Notes under the pieces: generated by a model
Told to the model about the DNA's origin: nothing
Seen by the model: only the letters and a program-made list of their open reading frames with translations
Database searches by the model: none
NCBI GenBank assembly: GCA_003194445.1
Contig: PQXF01000007.1
Coordinates: forward strand, 1-64,000
Direction: 5' to 3'
Length of the DNA stretch: 64,000 bases
From: Candidatus Methanogaster sp.
GTDB taxonomy: Archaea > Halobacteriota > Methanosarcinia > Methanosarcinales > Methanogasteraceae
Shown: positions 19,668-29,828 of the stretch, piece after piece
Position numbering within the stretch: the stretch's first letter is position 1
Layout: the number at the start of each line of letters is the position of its first letter
Made by a program: the position numbers and the translations under genes

Positions 19668-20483
19668 TCACCCCATTGCATTCGTCATAACCTCTTCACA
19701 TACTGGTTTCTGCTGGTAGCCTGAGGGGGTCTGGTATGCCCAGCGGTACACGTTTCTGATTTTGGTTTTGTTGGTGTTTAAATCCTCGTCGATAACAAAA
19801 TAGTATTTGTCATACAGTTTCGAGTTTGAATAACCTAACATTTCACATCCGTAGCACTTAATATCAATATTATGGATCCTTGATGAAGGTCTTGATATCA
19901 TAGCGCACTTAAATTCTTCTTTTTTGTATTCATGTGCGCCATATTCTATCAGCCAACTTTTTACTTCCACCATCAGATTATTTTGTTGCACCTCTGAGGT
20001 AGTCCCTCTAAGACGATATCTAGTGAGGGGTATTGTAGCATCCACAACTTTGTAGATAACTGCTGATGCCCGGTCTTCAAATATATTCACATCTGCATGC
20101 ACCCCAGGCGAAGCATAAACCATCCAATTTCCTATCTCAACTGTTTTTATCTTTGCACCATATCTATACTTCTTGCCTTTTTTAAGCGTGATCTGACCGG
20201 TTGGCAGATTATTCTCCATGAACACGAGACCTTCCGGAAGAACGAGACCCTCCGAAACATTTACCTTTACATCTGCTGATGGTGTCAAAGTATAGGTGAT
20301 ATCCGCAGTCTGGTTTAATGCTGGCGCAAAGAAAGTAAGGTCAGCTCTGAGTGGGATGTGAGCTATTACCGGATCGGTCACATACTCCTTCTTTTCATCC
20401 GCCAGACTCTGCACAAATATGACTAGCAGGATGACGATAGAAATCACAACCAGTGCCAGTGATGCTTTTGCGATTTTATTCAT
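19668..20483 (-). CDS. Exported Ig-like paralogous protein, copy C
   Basis: MNKIAKASLALVVISIVILLVIFVQSLADEKKEYVTDPVIAHIPL; shared core and C-terminus. Confidence 0.75.
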   Translation of the reverse strand: MNKIAKASLALVVISIVILLVIFVQSLADEKKEYVTDPVIAHIPLRADLTFFAPALNQTADITYTLTPSADVKVNVSEGLVLPEGLVFMENNLPTGQITLKKGKKYRYGAKIKTVEIGNWMVYASPGVHADVNIFEDRASAVIYKVVDATIPLTRYRLRGTTSEVQQNNLMVEVKSWLIEYGAHEYKKEEFKCAMISRPSSRIHNIDIKCYGCEMLGYSNSKLYDKYYFVIDEDLNTNKTKIRNVYRWAYQTPSGYQQKPVCEEVMTNAMG

Positions 20484-21285
20484 CGTTCACCCCTTTCATC
20501 ACAGCTTGCGAAACCATCAGCGCATCAAGTGAGGTAATCGCCCCATCCAAATTTACATCTGCTGCAGGGTCACTGTTGGTGCCGCAGGCAGCCATTTGCA
20601 GAATAAGCAGCGCATCCGCAGCCGAGACTTTTCCGTCGTGATTGGCATCACCCTTTAAAGGCACATCTACCAACTCGCTGTGCGTATTCATCCCACCTGT
20701 GCCGTTGACGACGGTCAAAGTTGCATTATATACACCTACCCGGTCATACGTATGGGTCGGATTTGTCGACGCATTATAGATTTCATCCGGCGTCCCATCG
20801 CCAAAGTTCCACCGCCATTCGGTGATATTGTCGCCGAGAGACAGGTCTGCAAAGGATACATTGGTGCTGAACCTATGAACAGTGTATGAGAATAAAGCGT
20901 TCAGCGGAAGACTTGCAAGTTCGGTTCTTGATGTTCGCATATTTTTGTCAGGAACTACCTGTTTACCCATGGTAGAATTCGCCCATGATAGGGCAAAGGA
21001 TGCATTACCCATGGCATGATGATACCATATCGCAAAATCGTGCCAGCCTTTGGATAGACGGGTGCTGCTGTTTGCTTCTGCATGGTCGCTGAATATGCGG
21101 TTGGAAAATATGTCGGTGTGGTTGATCTTCATACCAACAGTTCCCTCTTCGCTCGCAACGTAGAACGTGTATGTGTCGTTGCCTGGTACGTAGATCTGTC
21201 CGCTCCATACCGCCATCCAGTTATCTACATTCACATCGGGATATGGGGAACCCATGCCCCAACTGAAGTTCAACTCTGTCGTCAC
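20476..21285 (-). CDS. Truncated PA14-PKD-dockerin module, copy 2
   Basis: TTELNFSWGMGSPYPDVNVDNWMAVWSGQIYVPGNDTYTF... near-identical to copies 1 and 3; dockerin end GVNDE*. Confidence 0.75.
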   Translation of the reverse strand: MTTELNFSWGMGSPYPDVNVDNWMAVWSGQIYVPGNDTYTFYVASEEGTVGMKINHTDIFSNRIFSDHAEANSSTRLSKGWHDFAIWYHHAMGNASFALSWANSTMGKQVVPDKNMRTSRTELASLPLNALFSYTVHRFSTNVSFADLSLGDNITEWRWNFGDGTPDEIYNASTNPTHTYDRVGVYNATLTVVNGTGGMNTHSELVDVPLKGDANHDGKVSAADALLILQMAACGTNSDPAADVNLDGAITSLDALMVSQAVMKGVNDE

Positions 21286-21374
21286 TTGTCAACTCCAGCA
21301 CGACTACAGCCGATGTCAATGCAACCAAAACAAGGAGCAGTACCAACAATATTTTTTATACTTCTATTCGCCAT
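21286..21374 (-). pseudogene. Orphan signal-peptide segment fused out of frame to PA14 module copy 2
   Basis: ATG 21374 MANRSIKNIV... carries A6 instead of the A5 in copy A (AGTATAAAAATATTG). Removing one A gives RSIKILLVLLLVLVALTSAVVVLELTSDDR, a copy-A-type signal sequence. Confidence 0.6.
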
Positions 21375-22176
21375 TTCTGCCACCTTTCATCGTGATCTCT
21401 TCACATACAGGTTTCTGCTGGTATCCTGAGGGGGTCTGGTATGCCCAGCGGTACACGTTTCTGATTTTAGTTTTGTTGGTGTGCTGATCTTCTTCGATAA
21501 CGAAATAGTACTTGTCATACAGTTTCGAGTTTGAATAACTCAACACTTCGCATCCATAACACCGAATATCCGGGTTTGCCGAGATTATCGTGCAATTAAA
21601 TTCTTCATTCCCATATTCAACTGCACCATATTCCCGTAACCAATTTTTTGTAATATTCATTAAAATATCCTGCCCTTCCTTTGATACTTTCGCCCTAAGA
21701 CGAAATCGGGTGAGTGGCACTGTAGCGTCAAAAACTCCCTGTCCAACCACCGACGAGATAGCACCTTCAAATACATTCACATCTGCATATACGCCGGGTG
21801 AAGCATAGATTCTCCAAATTCCAGTCTTGACTGATTTTATCTTTGAATTGAACGTATACTTCCGGCCTTTTCTAAGCGTAATCTGACCGGTTTGCAGATT
21901 ATTTTCTACAAATACAATACCTTCTGGAAGAACGATACCCTCTGAAACATCCGCCTTCACATCTACTGAGGGGGTTAGGGTGTATTTTAGGTTCATTAAT
22001 GCTGGGTCGTCTGGATCAAAAGAGAAACGGAGGTGAGCTTCGAGAGGGATATGGGCTATTACCGGATCGGTCACATACTCCTTCTTTTCATCCGCCAGAC
22101 TCTGCACAAATATGACTAGCAGGATGACGATAGAAATCACAACCAGTGCCAGTGATGCTTTTGCGATTTTATTCAT
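21364..22176 (-). CDS. Exported Ig-like paralogous protein, copy D
   Basis: Signal peptide identical to copy C; divergent middle; shared C-terminus CYGCEVLSYSNSKLYDKYYFVIEEDQHTNKTKIRNVYRWAYQTPSGYQQKPVCEEI. Confidence 0.75.
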   Translation of the reverse strand: MNKIAKASLALVVISIVILLVIFVQSLADEKKEYVTDPVIAHIPLEAHLRFSFDPDDPALMNLKYTLTPSVDVKADVSEGIVLPEGIVFVENNLQTGQITLRKGRKYTFNSKIKSVKTGIWRIYASPGVYADVNVFEGAISSVVGQGVFDATVPLTRFRLRAKVSKEGQDILMNITKNWLREYGAVEYGNEEFNCTIISANPDIRCYGCEVLSYSNSKLYDKYYFVIEEDQHTNKTKIRNVYRWAYQTPSGYQQKPVCEEITMKGGRNGE

Positions 22177-24961
22177 CGTTCACCCCTTTCATCACAGCTT
22201 GCGAAACCATCAGCGCATCAAGTGAGGTAATCGCCCCATCCAAATTTACATCTGCTACAGGGTCACTGTTGGTGCCGCAGGCAGCCATTTGCAGAATAAG
22301 CAGCGCATCCGCAGCCGAGAGTTTTCCATCATGATTGGCATCACCTTTTATAGGCACATCTACCAACTCGCTATGCGTATCCATCCCACCGGTGCCATTG
22401 AAAACGGTCAGAGTTGTATTATAGACGCCTGCCCGGTTATATGCATGATCAGGATTTGTTGACGCATTATATGTTTCATCTGCCGCCCCATCGCCAAAGT
22501 TCCATTTCCATTCGGTGATATTATCACCGAGAGATAGGTCTGTAAAGGATACATTGGTGCCGGACCCATGAACAGTGTATGAGAATAAAGCGTTCAGCGG
22601 AAGACTTGCAAGTTCGGTTCTCGGCGTTCGCATATTTTTGTCAGGAACTACCTGTTTACTCATGGTAGAATTCGCCCATGATAGAACAAAGGATGCATTA
22701 CCCATGGCATGATGATACCATATCGCAAAATCGTGCCAGCCTTTGGATAGACGGGTGCTGCTGTTTGCTTCTGCATGGTCGCTGAATATATGGTTGGAAA
22801 ATATGTCGGTGCGGTTGATCTTCATACCAACAGTCCCCTCTTCGCTCGCGACGTAGAACGTGTATGTGTCGTTGCCTGGTATGTACATCTGTCCGCTCCA
22901 TACCGCCATCCAGTTATCCACGTTCACATCAGGATATGGGGAACCCGTACCCCAACTGAAGTTCAATTCTGTCGTCTCAGTCCCGAGTTTTACCAGATGC
23001 GCACCAGTTACATCGTAATTGTAATATTCGGCATGGTGGCACATCAGGTATATCGCGCATTCGGGATCAAATTTGAAGCCATACGAATCTGCACCTGAAC
23101 TATCGCAGTACACTATGATGCGACCCATTTCGTCGCGGATAGTTATCGGCTCTGCTGGCTCATGTCGGAACTCAGGTGTACTTCCCCAGACCGGCAACCC
23201 AGGATATCGCTCGCCCGCATATATCGTGAAATAGTCTCCGGGACCCATATACACATAGTCTAAGTTTACCATGATGCCGGATATATTCCCAAGCATACTA
23301 TAATAAGGTCCGATTTTCCAGTGTTTGTAATAGTTAGTAGGTAGATATTCGCCTGATACTTCCACACCTGCTTCCATAAAGCCTCCTATCGGGACGAATT
23401 CCCAGGTATCAAGAGGTCCGTAGACCTTTGTCTTGTATGGCATAATGGTATTTTCCCAAATGCATATCAGTACATCTTCAAGAAAAGGAAGTGTATTCAA
23501 TGAAAGCGAGTTTACAGACCTTTTTACAAAATCGTCAAATCGCCCACCAGTTTCTTTGGTTTGGCGTGCTGCTTGAAAGATGGTTAAGATCTTTGTAGCT
23601 TTTGCAGTGATCTTTACACCCGGATGTTTTTCGAGTTTGAGAATAAGGTCAATAGAAGTCATCATGTCACTCAGCACGCTCAATGCCTCATCAGTTAGAT
23701 CATCTCGCTGCATCTGCCTCCCTACTTCGACCTTCATTTCTCTCAGGAGTTGTATATCTTCAGGGGTTAAACATACCGGCACGTCGCCAACATAACCACA
23801 TACAACTTTTGACGGAATATTCACAGTAATATTGGCAGAGACCTCATGAGGGTCGCCACGCATCCAGTATGCAGTAAGTGTAGTTTCCCCTGAGAGGTTT
23901 ATGTTGGCGGTATCCACATATACGTGAAAATCGAGCGTACAAGGCGCGTCTGCAGAGAGCGTAGGAGGATTGGAGACGCACACCCCGCCTAAAATTTGAT
24001 CGGAAGGTCCATAAACTGTAACAGGACATTCGGGACTCGAATCTACCTCCGGAACAACAGTGCAGCCAAAGGAAATATATCTATTTCCATCGGCATCCTT
24101 ACGTATCGCTGGCGTAGCTCCATCCGCCGGATAGTCAATAGTGAGCCTTGATCCGTACCTACAGAACGTCCAGACATCACTTTCGGCAGTTAATCCGAGT
24201 TCATCTATTGCGACCACTTTCCAATAGTATGTTTTATACATCTCAAACGGGCCACTAAAACATGGATACGGCATGTTTTGGAATATCAGGTCCATCGAGG
24301 ATGACGAAGTTCCCAGATAAGCGTTGTATTTGACGGTACCATCTCCGTTTGGGTCTCCACCGGTCCATGATAGTTCCGTACTTGCACTCGCGCCTCCGGA
24401 ACCATCAGCTGGCGAAGGGTTAGATGGCTTGTACGGTGGTTTGTTTGGAGTACCTATCAACTTTATATAAGTGATATTGACATGTCCGTTTACATCAGGC
24501 CATGGATCACATGAACCGCCATGTGGATGACTGCTGTAATCAGCATCTTCATATACACAAACACGATATTCGTCGCTCCAGTCCAGGTCGCTCCAGAAAT
24601 CGCCAATGTCAAGAGATTTTGTTGTCCATGAGGAGTATTCTTCAGGGGAATGGTAGAACTCCCAAGTCCCATACCATTTTCCATCATGTTCATAACCGAA
24701 GCCGACCTCAATCCCCGCATCGTCACCGTCATCAGAATATGATTTGAATCTGTATTTTAGTTTTGGGTTATAATATCCATAAAACGGGTTTTCAGAGAAG
24801 CTGTGGTACATCGTTTGTGCGCAGGTATACATGGGAAATTCCTCAATAGACCACCATGTATACGGTAAATAGACGCTACCTTCATCCCATCCCATCTTCA
24901 GTTGGCCATACCAGGGGTGCCATCTCCCGTCAAACGGATCAGTGCTGAAGTCATCTTCCAT
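22169..24961 (-). CDS. Large surface protein: LamG-like/FN3-like, PA14, PKD, C-terminal dockerin (full-length copy 3)
   Basis: DDFSTDPFDGRWHPWYGQ start; PYKPSNPSPADGSGGASASTELSWTGGDPNGDGTVKYNAYLG; PA14; PKD; dockerin GDANHDGKLSAADALLILQMA...GAITSLDALMVSQAVMKG. Confidence 0.8.
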   Translation of the reverse strand: MEDDFSTDPFDGRWHPWYGQLKMGWDEGSVYLPYTWWSIEEFPMYTCAQTMYHSFSENPFYGYYNPKLKYRFKSYSDDGDDAGIEVGFGYEHDGKWYGTWEFYHSPEEYSSWTTKSLDIGDFWSDLDWSDEYRVCVYEDADYSSHPHGGSCDPWPDVNGHVNITYIKLIGTPNKPPYKPSNPSPADGSGGASASTELSWTGGDPNGDGTVKYNAYLGTSSSSMDLIFQNMPYPCFSGPFEMYKTYYWKVVAIDELGLTAESDVWTFCRYGSRLTIDYPADGATPAIRKDADGNRYISFGCTVVPEVDSSPECPVTVYGPSDQILGGVCVSNPPTLSADAPCTLDFHVYVDTANINLSGETTLTAYWMRGDPHEVSANITVNIPSKVVCGYVGDVPVCLTPEDIQLLREMKVEVGRQMQRDDLTDEALSVLSDMMTSIDLILKLEKHPGVKITAKATKILTIFQAARQTKETGGRFDDFVKRSVNSLSLNTLPFLEDVLICIWENTIMPYKTKVYGPLDTWEFVPIGGFMEAGVEVSGEYLPTNYYKHWKIGPYYSMLGNISGIMVNLDYVYMGPGDYFTIYAGERYPGLPVWGSTPEFRHEPAEPITIRDEMGRIIVYCDSSGADSYGFKFDPECAIYLMCHHAEYYNYDVTGAHLVKLGTETTELNFSWGTGSPYPDVNVDNWMAVWSGQMYIPGNDTYTFYVASEEGTVGMKINRTDIFSNHIFSDHAEANSSTRLSKGWHDFAIWYHHAMGNASFVLSWANSTMSKQVVPDKNMRTPRTELASLPLNALFSYTVHGSGTNVSFTDLSLGDNITEWKWNFGDGAADETYNASTNPDHAYNRAGVYNTTLTVFNGTGGMDTHSELVDVPIKGDANHDGKLSAADALLILQMAACGTNSDPVADVNLDGAITSLDALMVSQAVMKGVNDE

Positions 24962-25179
24962 ATCACCACCTCATCAACTTTCCCTGAATAGCTGCTTGCC
25001 TCCGTCAAACCATGAGTTTGTATTTCGGTAATTTCCGGCGGCATAGCTCCAAAGCAAGTTTCGCATTCTGCGTCGGTCGTGTTCATGGCTATCGCCGGCA
25101 CCGTCGGTGCGCATATCATAAACATGCTTATCATGAGGATAAATCCAGACTTCGTTATCACTTTATTCATCTCAATCAC
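24898..25179 (-). CDS. Signal-peptide-bearing ORF overlapping the large dockerin protein in another frame
   Basis: MNKVITKSGFILMISMFMICAPTVPAIAMNTTDAECE...; terminates inside the 5' end of the 930-aa ORF. Confidence 0.55.
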   Translation of the reverse strand: MIEMNKVITKSGFILMISMFMICAPTVPAIAMNTTDAECETCFGAMPPEITEIQTHGLTEASSYSGKVDEVVIWKMTSALIRLTGDGTPGMAN

Positions 25180-25533
25180 CTGATATTTCTATGCTTCTTG
25201 TCATTATCTACTCGCCCGCACTCCGGGGCAAGCAAAAGCACAGGATACAGGACGTTGCTCGAAAAGCGGCACAGGATTCTGATATTTCGGTATATCGTTT
25301 CATGGTGGGTATCTCCGGAATGTTATTTATCACACCAGTCTAATCACATAAATACATTTTGCTCGGGCAACCGGGATTTGCTCCGAAAATAGTCATGCCA
25401 CCAAGATAACCTCGGGAATCGTGGGCGATAGACGCTTTTGAATAGGGTTAAGTCACCTGAACTTCCCAGTTTACACCTCTAAATACGCAATATCGCAAGA
25501 ATAAAATTTTACAGTATTGCACTACCCTCATAC

Positions 25534-27157
25534 GGCACAATCGAATTTTCTAGTGATAGAATAGGATACTCCCTCCCAAAAGCTTTTTAACCATGGGAGG
25601 GAATACGTGTATTGGCTATACAATGGCAATTCTAAACTGCACACTATTAAACTTTGCCCATGTGGGCATACTCTACCCAATCTTCGAGAAGTACTCGAAT
25701 GACTTCGAATACACCACAAACGGAATATTCAGGAGAATTGTGTCACCAGACTGTCCGAAATGTGGACATCGGATGAATCACAATGGATACAACGAGCATT
25801 GCAAAAAAGGACTTGGTAGCGTAAAGATCGGGAGATATCTCTGCCCTATTTGCAAGGAACCGCTCGAAGAATCTCGCAGCTGCTGGGAACAACTGAAAAC
25901 CGACTTCTTCAGTGTCTTGGAAAACATTTACCAGCGCTTGTGGATTCAAAATGTATCATATGATGGCATATCCGCGGTGATGGAACTCATATTTCCCAGA
26001 GGAAGAGATACTATTCACAACGATTTCACGGATTCAGTCGAAAGTGCGTATATCCCGCCAATAGAGGATATTCAGATCATTCATTATGACGAACAGCATC
26101 CAAAAATGGGCATAACCAGAAAATTTTCGCCTGACATTACTGGACGGTGTTACCGGTAGACCGATAGCGGACGAACTCTATGGTGACAAGAGTCCTGATA
26201 CCATTACAACCTTTCTTAAGGCACATCTCGACCCAACAAAGAAGACTTTCGTTGTAACTGACCTTTATTCAAGTTATCCTGGAGTATTCGGAAAATTCAA
26301 CGGATGAGAACCTGATTCATCAGTTGTGCCTCCTTCATCTGAACAAGCTGATAGTGGGCAATTTTCCGAAACACGGAACCATCGAGCAGGAATTGATTAA
26401 ATACCGACTGTTAAACATTTTTTACAACAGAGATGCGGAGATTGAGGTTCTGGAAGGGATGGCAAAAGAAGAACAGATGATGATCCTGAAGGGCGACGTG
26501 AAGTATATGGCGTGGCTAAAAAGTAATATGTCTATTTTCAGGCAGTCTGTACACGAACGTGAACTGAAACGTAGACGTAAGGACGAAAATCTTGAGCAGA
26601 GGACATTTTTCGAGGCTGTGAAGGTGTTTGCTACGTTGATGGTGGAGATAGATTCTTTTGATGCAGTTATACAGAAACGATTGAGGATGATTGAAAAGAA
26701 TTGGAAACATCTCACAGAGTTCTATTTCGTGGAAGACGCGCCAGCAACTAATAATTTGGTCGAGAACTACTATTCGACAAGTCTGAAGACGCATAGGAAG
26801 AAGCAACTCAGAACTGAGAGAGGGATTAGGAACCAGATGAAACTATCAGCGATTAAGAGGGCAGGAGTACTGGGTAAGTGCGAAAAGACGCTTCTGGAGG
26901 TATTTTTGATGTTTGTGCCGTTTCTGGATACTGGTTGAAGATTATTAGTCGTGAATCGTGAATAATGTGTGGGTGTCATTAGCAGTGGCTATCGATTTTT
27001 GACTGGCGTGCATGCAGTTTTCGTGGTTTTATCGGGAAAACGTGGTAAATCTGGTCTGGATTCTCTGGTCTGAGACTTTCATTACATACTGATGAGGGAG
27101 TTTAGGTGGATGTGGTGGGCGGAAAGTATGGATATCACTAGATTTTTCGACAGTGCC
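25534..27157 (+). mobile_element. Complete insertion sequence (1624 bp) with 25-bp imperfect IRs and 9-bp TSD
   Basis: Left IR GGCACAATCGAATTTTCTAGTGATA (25534-25558); right IR reverse complement GGCACTGTCGAAAAATCTAGTGATA (27133-27157), 20/25 match; CCCTCATAC flanks at 25525-25533 and 27158-27166. Confidence 0.88.
25593..26938 (+). pseudogene. DDE-type transposase with N-terminal zinc finger, at least two frameshifts
   Basis: CPKCGHRMNHNGYNEHCKKG...CPICKEPLEE; DEQHPKMG...; a middle frame LDGVTGRPIADELYGDKSPDTITTFLKAHLDPTKKTFVVTDLYSSYPGVFGKF; then ENLIHQLCLLHLNKLIVGNFPKH...NNLVENYYSTSLKTHRKKQLRTERGIRNQMKLSAIKR. Confidence 0.8.
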
Positions 27158-27547
27158 CCCTCATACGAGGGTGGCTTTTGCAGCATCTTAAGATAACTCT
27201 GGCCTATCTTGGCAACAGGAGAGAATATCCACTATCAAGCAGATGCCTCGACCTTTTGGATACTGTAGCCCATTCCTTCCGGTTCTTGAATCATAGAACA
27301 CTTCCTCGCATCAGACTTTCGGTTTTGAGCAGCTTCAGCTCCAAGATCCTTATATGGCTCACCCGTGGACAGGATATAACTCGATTTTCGGTGAAACGTA
27401 AATTACAGCCCAAAAGGTGTCACGCAGGTATGGTACGTCCCACCTTTTTAAAACGTCTATTCTTCAATCGCGTTGTTATCATTGGTAATTCTATATGTGT
27501 TCTGTGACTATAAAGGGACAAGTTATTTCAATTCACCGAAAGTCAGG

Positions 27548-28069
27548 TCACCGAAATTCGGGATGTAAACACAGTAACTTCTTTGCGAGCATTCTCGACT
27601 GCGAATGAAAACATCTCACATTTCCAAGCGCTAATGGATGGACCTTATTTGCTAAAACATTAAACGCCTGAACTAATTCATCCTCGTGGTGAATTCCTAC
27701 ATCATCTTTGATCAAAGAGATGAAAGCCGTGACATCCTCAACACGTATCCCCAATAGTTCATTTGGATTTCCTGGATTGAGCGGGTTGTACTCATTTCTA
27801 ACCGTGGGATCAGTTGGGCCCAACATACCCATTGGATGTATAATAATTGAATTCGTTCCAAGTGCGGTTAAAGTAGCGGCACTGAATGCCCGGTGAGGAA
27901 CAATAACATTGAATTCGTCACAATGTTCTCTAATTAACGTTACAAGCCTCCATGGAACCGTACCATCACTGCCATTACTGTGCAGAAAAGGATCAATTCT
28001 TGTTTCTTCTTTCAGCGTAGCGATTCTTCTTAAATGCTCGTAGATAATTCGTATGGAATCCATTGCCAT
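27548..28069 (-). pseudogene. Serine dehydrogenase proteinase (SDH_protease/ClpP-like) fragment
   Basis: LHSNGSDGTVPWRLVTLIREHCDEFNVIVPHRAFSAATLTALGTNSIIIHPMGMLGPTDPTV.NEYNP...; C-terminus ends abruptly (LLCLHPEFR*). Confidence 0.65.
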
Positions 28070-28334
28070 GGGAGTTTCAAGACCGGGTCGTGTGAGGGTG
28101 ACGTAACTGATAAGATACGTACCTCTCTCATACTATATATCTCGAATAAGCCAATATCTGTCTTGTTCTGTCATATCAAACCGCAATCACGTTCTTTGTT
28201 GTTGCGCCCTTGTTATGTAACACATCCTATGACGTACCATGGTACAAAAACCTACCACCGACAGCCACGGTACGTTCCATTCGCTGCAATCAGAACACTA
28301 TGACATAGAGCAGGGACATAGAGCAGGGCGATGG

Positions 28335-29828
28335 TCACACCTTTCCCCGCACCATGATCAGCCGGTTGATCGCATTCACAAGCGCCTCGACCGATGCCAG
28401 CACGATATCCTCTCTCGCGGCACCCGCGCTCACGATCCTGCCTGTTTCATCCTCTACCGCAATCGTCACCTCTGCAAGCGCGTCAGAACCGCCTGAGATC
28501 GCTTCGAGTTTGAAATCGTGTAGACGTATCTTCCCCCCTTCGCCGAGCAGATTCCGTACGGCATTTAAGGCAGCATCCACAGGACCGACGCCGATGTTTG
28601 CCACAACCTTCATATCCCCACCAACAATTGCCTTCACAGACGCAGTCGGCGTGATTATATTTCCGGTCATCACCGAAACCTCCATTAGGTCGATGAACTG
28701 CTCTTTTCCGGAGACCTCCCCGAGAATGGACTCGGTGACGGCGTAGAGGTCTGCATCGGTGACCGGTTTGCCCTTGTCTCCAAGTTCCTTGATCCTTCCA
28801 AGTATCTCTGCCAGTTGCTCCTCGTTTGTTACGAATCCTGCCAACTCGATCGCCTGCTTCACAGCGTGCTTGCCAGCATGTTTCCCGAGAACGATCCTGC
28901 GCTTCTGCCCGACCATCTCTGGCGTCATCACTCCTGGCTCGAATGTGTCGGTACGCACGAGTACGCCGTGCGTGTGGATGCCTGATTCATGCGCAAACGC
29001 ATTCTCGCCAACCACCGGCATCAGCTGTGAAACCCTTACACCGGTATACTGCTCGACCATGCGCGAGGTCTCGAAGAGGTATTCGGTCATAACATTCGTC
29101 CTTGCCCCATAAATCGTGTGCAGGGTCATCACGGTCTCTGCAAGATCCGCGTTTCCCGCGCGCTCTCCAAGCCCGTTTATCGTCACCTGAACTTGAGTGG
29201 CGCCTGCTTCGACTGCTGCGATGCTGTTTGCAACCGCAAGCCCGTAGTCGTTGTGGCAGTGCACATCAAGCGGAAGCGACACCGACTTCTTGATCTCTTC
29301 GATCAGCCGGTACATCGCAGACGGCACCATCACGCCCACGGTGTCAGGGACGTTGATAACATCGCAGCCTACCGCCTCGACGGCTTCACATATCTCGATT
29401 AAGTAGTCCACATCGGTCCGTGTTGCGTCCATCGCTGAGAACATGCATGTCGCGCCGTGATCCTTGATGTACTGCACCGCATCGACTGCAAGACCCACAA
29501 CCTCTTCTCTCGACTTGCCGATGGTGTGTATCCGCTGGACATCGGAAGTGGATACGAATGTATGTACCATGCCGACATCGCAGTCGAGGCACGCATCGAT
29601 GTCTGCCTTTATCACTCTTGATAGTCCGCATATCGTCACGTCCATTCCGGCTTTCGCGATTCTTGCGACCGCGTCCTTCTCGCCTGCCGATGCGATCGGG
29701 AAGCCCGCCTCTATGATATCGATGCCGAGTTTGTCCAGTTGCATTGCGATAGCGAGTTTCTCTTCGAGAGAGAGCGATACGCCAGGCGTCTGCTCACCGT
29801 CACGCAGCGTGGTATCGAAGATGCGCAC
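28335..29828 (-). CDS. 2-isopropylmalate synthase/(R)-citramalate synthase family
   Basis: IFDTTLRDGEQTPGVSLSLEEKLAIA, VDVHCHNDYGLAVANS, GLGERAGNA, HESGIHTHGVL, LGKHAGKHAVK and C-terminal regulatory domain; start codon uncertain. Confidence 0.92.
   Translation of the reverse strand: MRIFDTTLRDGEQTPGVSLSLEEKLAIAMQLDKLGIDIIEAGFPIASAGEKDAVARIAKAGMDVTICGLSRVIKADIDACLDCDVGMVHTFVSTSDVQRIHTIGKSREEVVGLAVDAVQYIKDHGATCMFSAMDATRTDVDYLIEICEAVEAVGCDVINVPDTVGVMVPSAMYRLIEEIKKSVSLPLDVHCHNDYGLAVANSIAAVEAGATQVQVTINGLGERAGNADLAETVMTLHTIYGARTNVMTEYLFETSRMVEQYTGVRVSQLMPVVGENAFAHESGIHTHGVLVRTDTFEPGVMTPEMVGQKRRIVLGKHAGKHAVKQAIELAGFVTNEEQLAEILGRIKELGDKGKPVTDADLYAVTESILGEVSGKEQFIDLMEVSVMTGNIITPTASVKAIVGGDMKVVANIGVGPVDAALNAVRNLLGEGGKIRLHDFKLEAISGGSDALAEVTIAVEDETGRIVSAGAAREDIVLASVEALVNAINRLIMVRGKV

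Larger units (their letters stand above)
18844..22980 (-). repeat. Tandem segmental duplication, period ~1.63-1.69 kb
   Basis: Dockerin stops at 18844, 20476 and 22169 give offsets of 1632 and 1693. Segments 20381-20660 and 22070-22350 are nearly identical by eye and 18771-19040 is slightly diverged. Confidence 0.85.

Noticed and set aside
27178-27507. 109-aa ORF right of the IS
   Set aside because: No motif, atypical composition, contains promoter-like AT-rich stretches; likely spurious.
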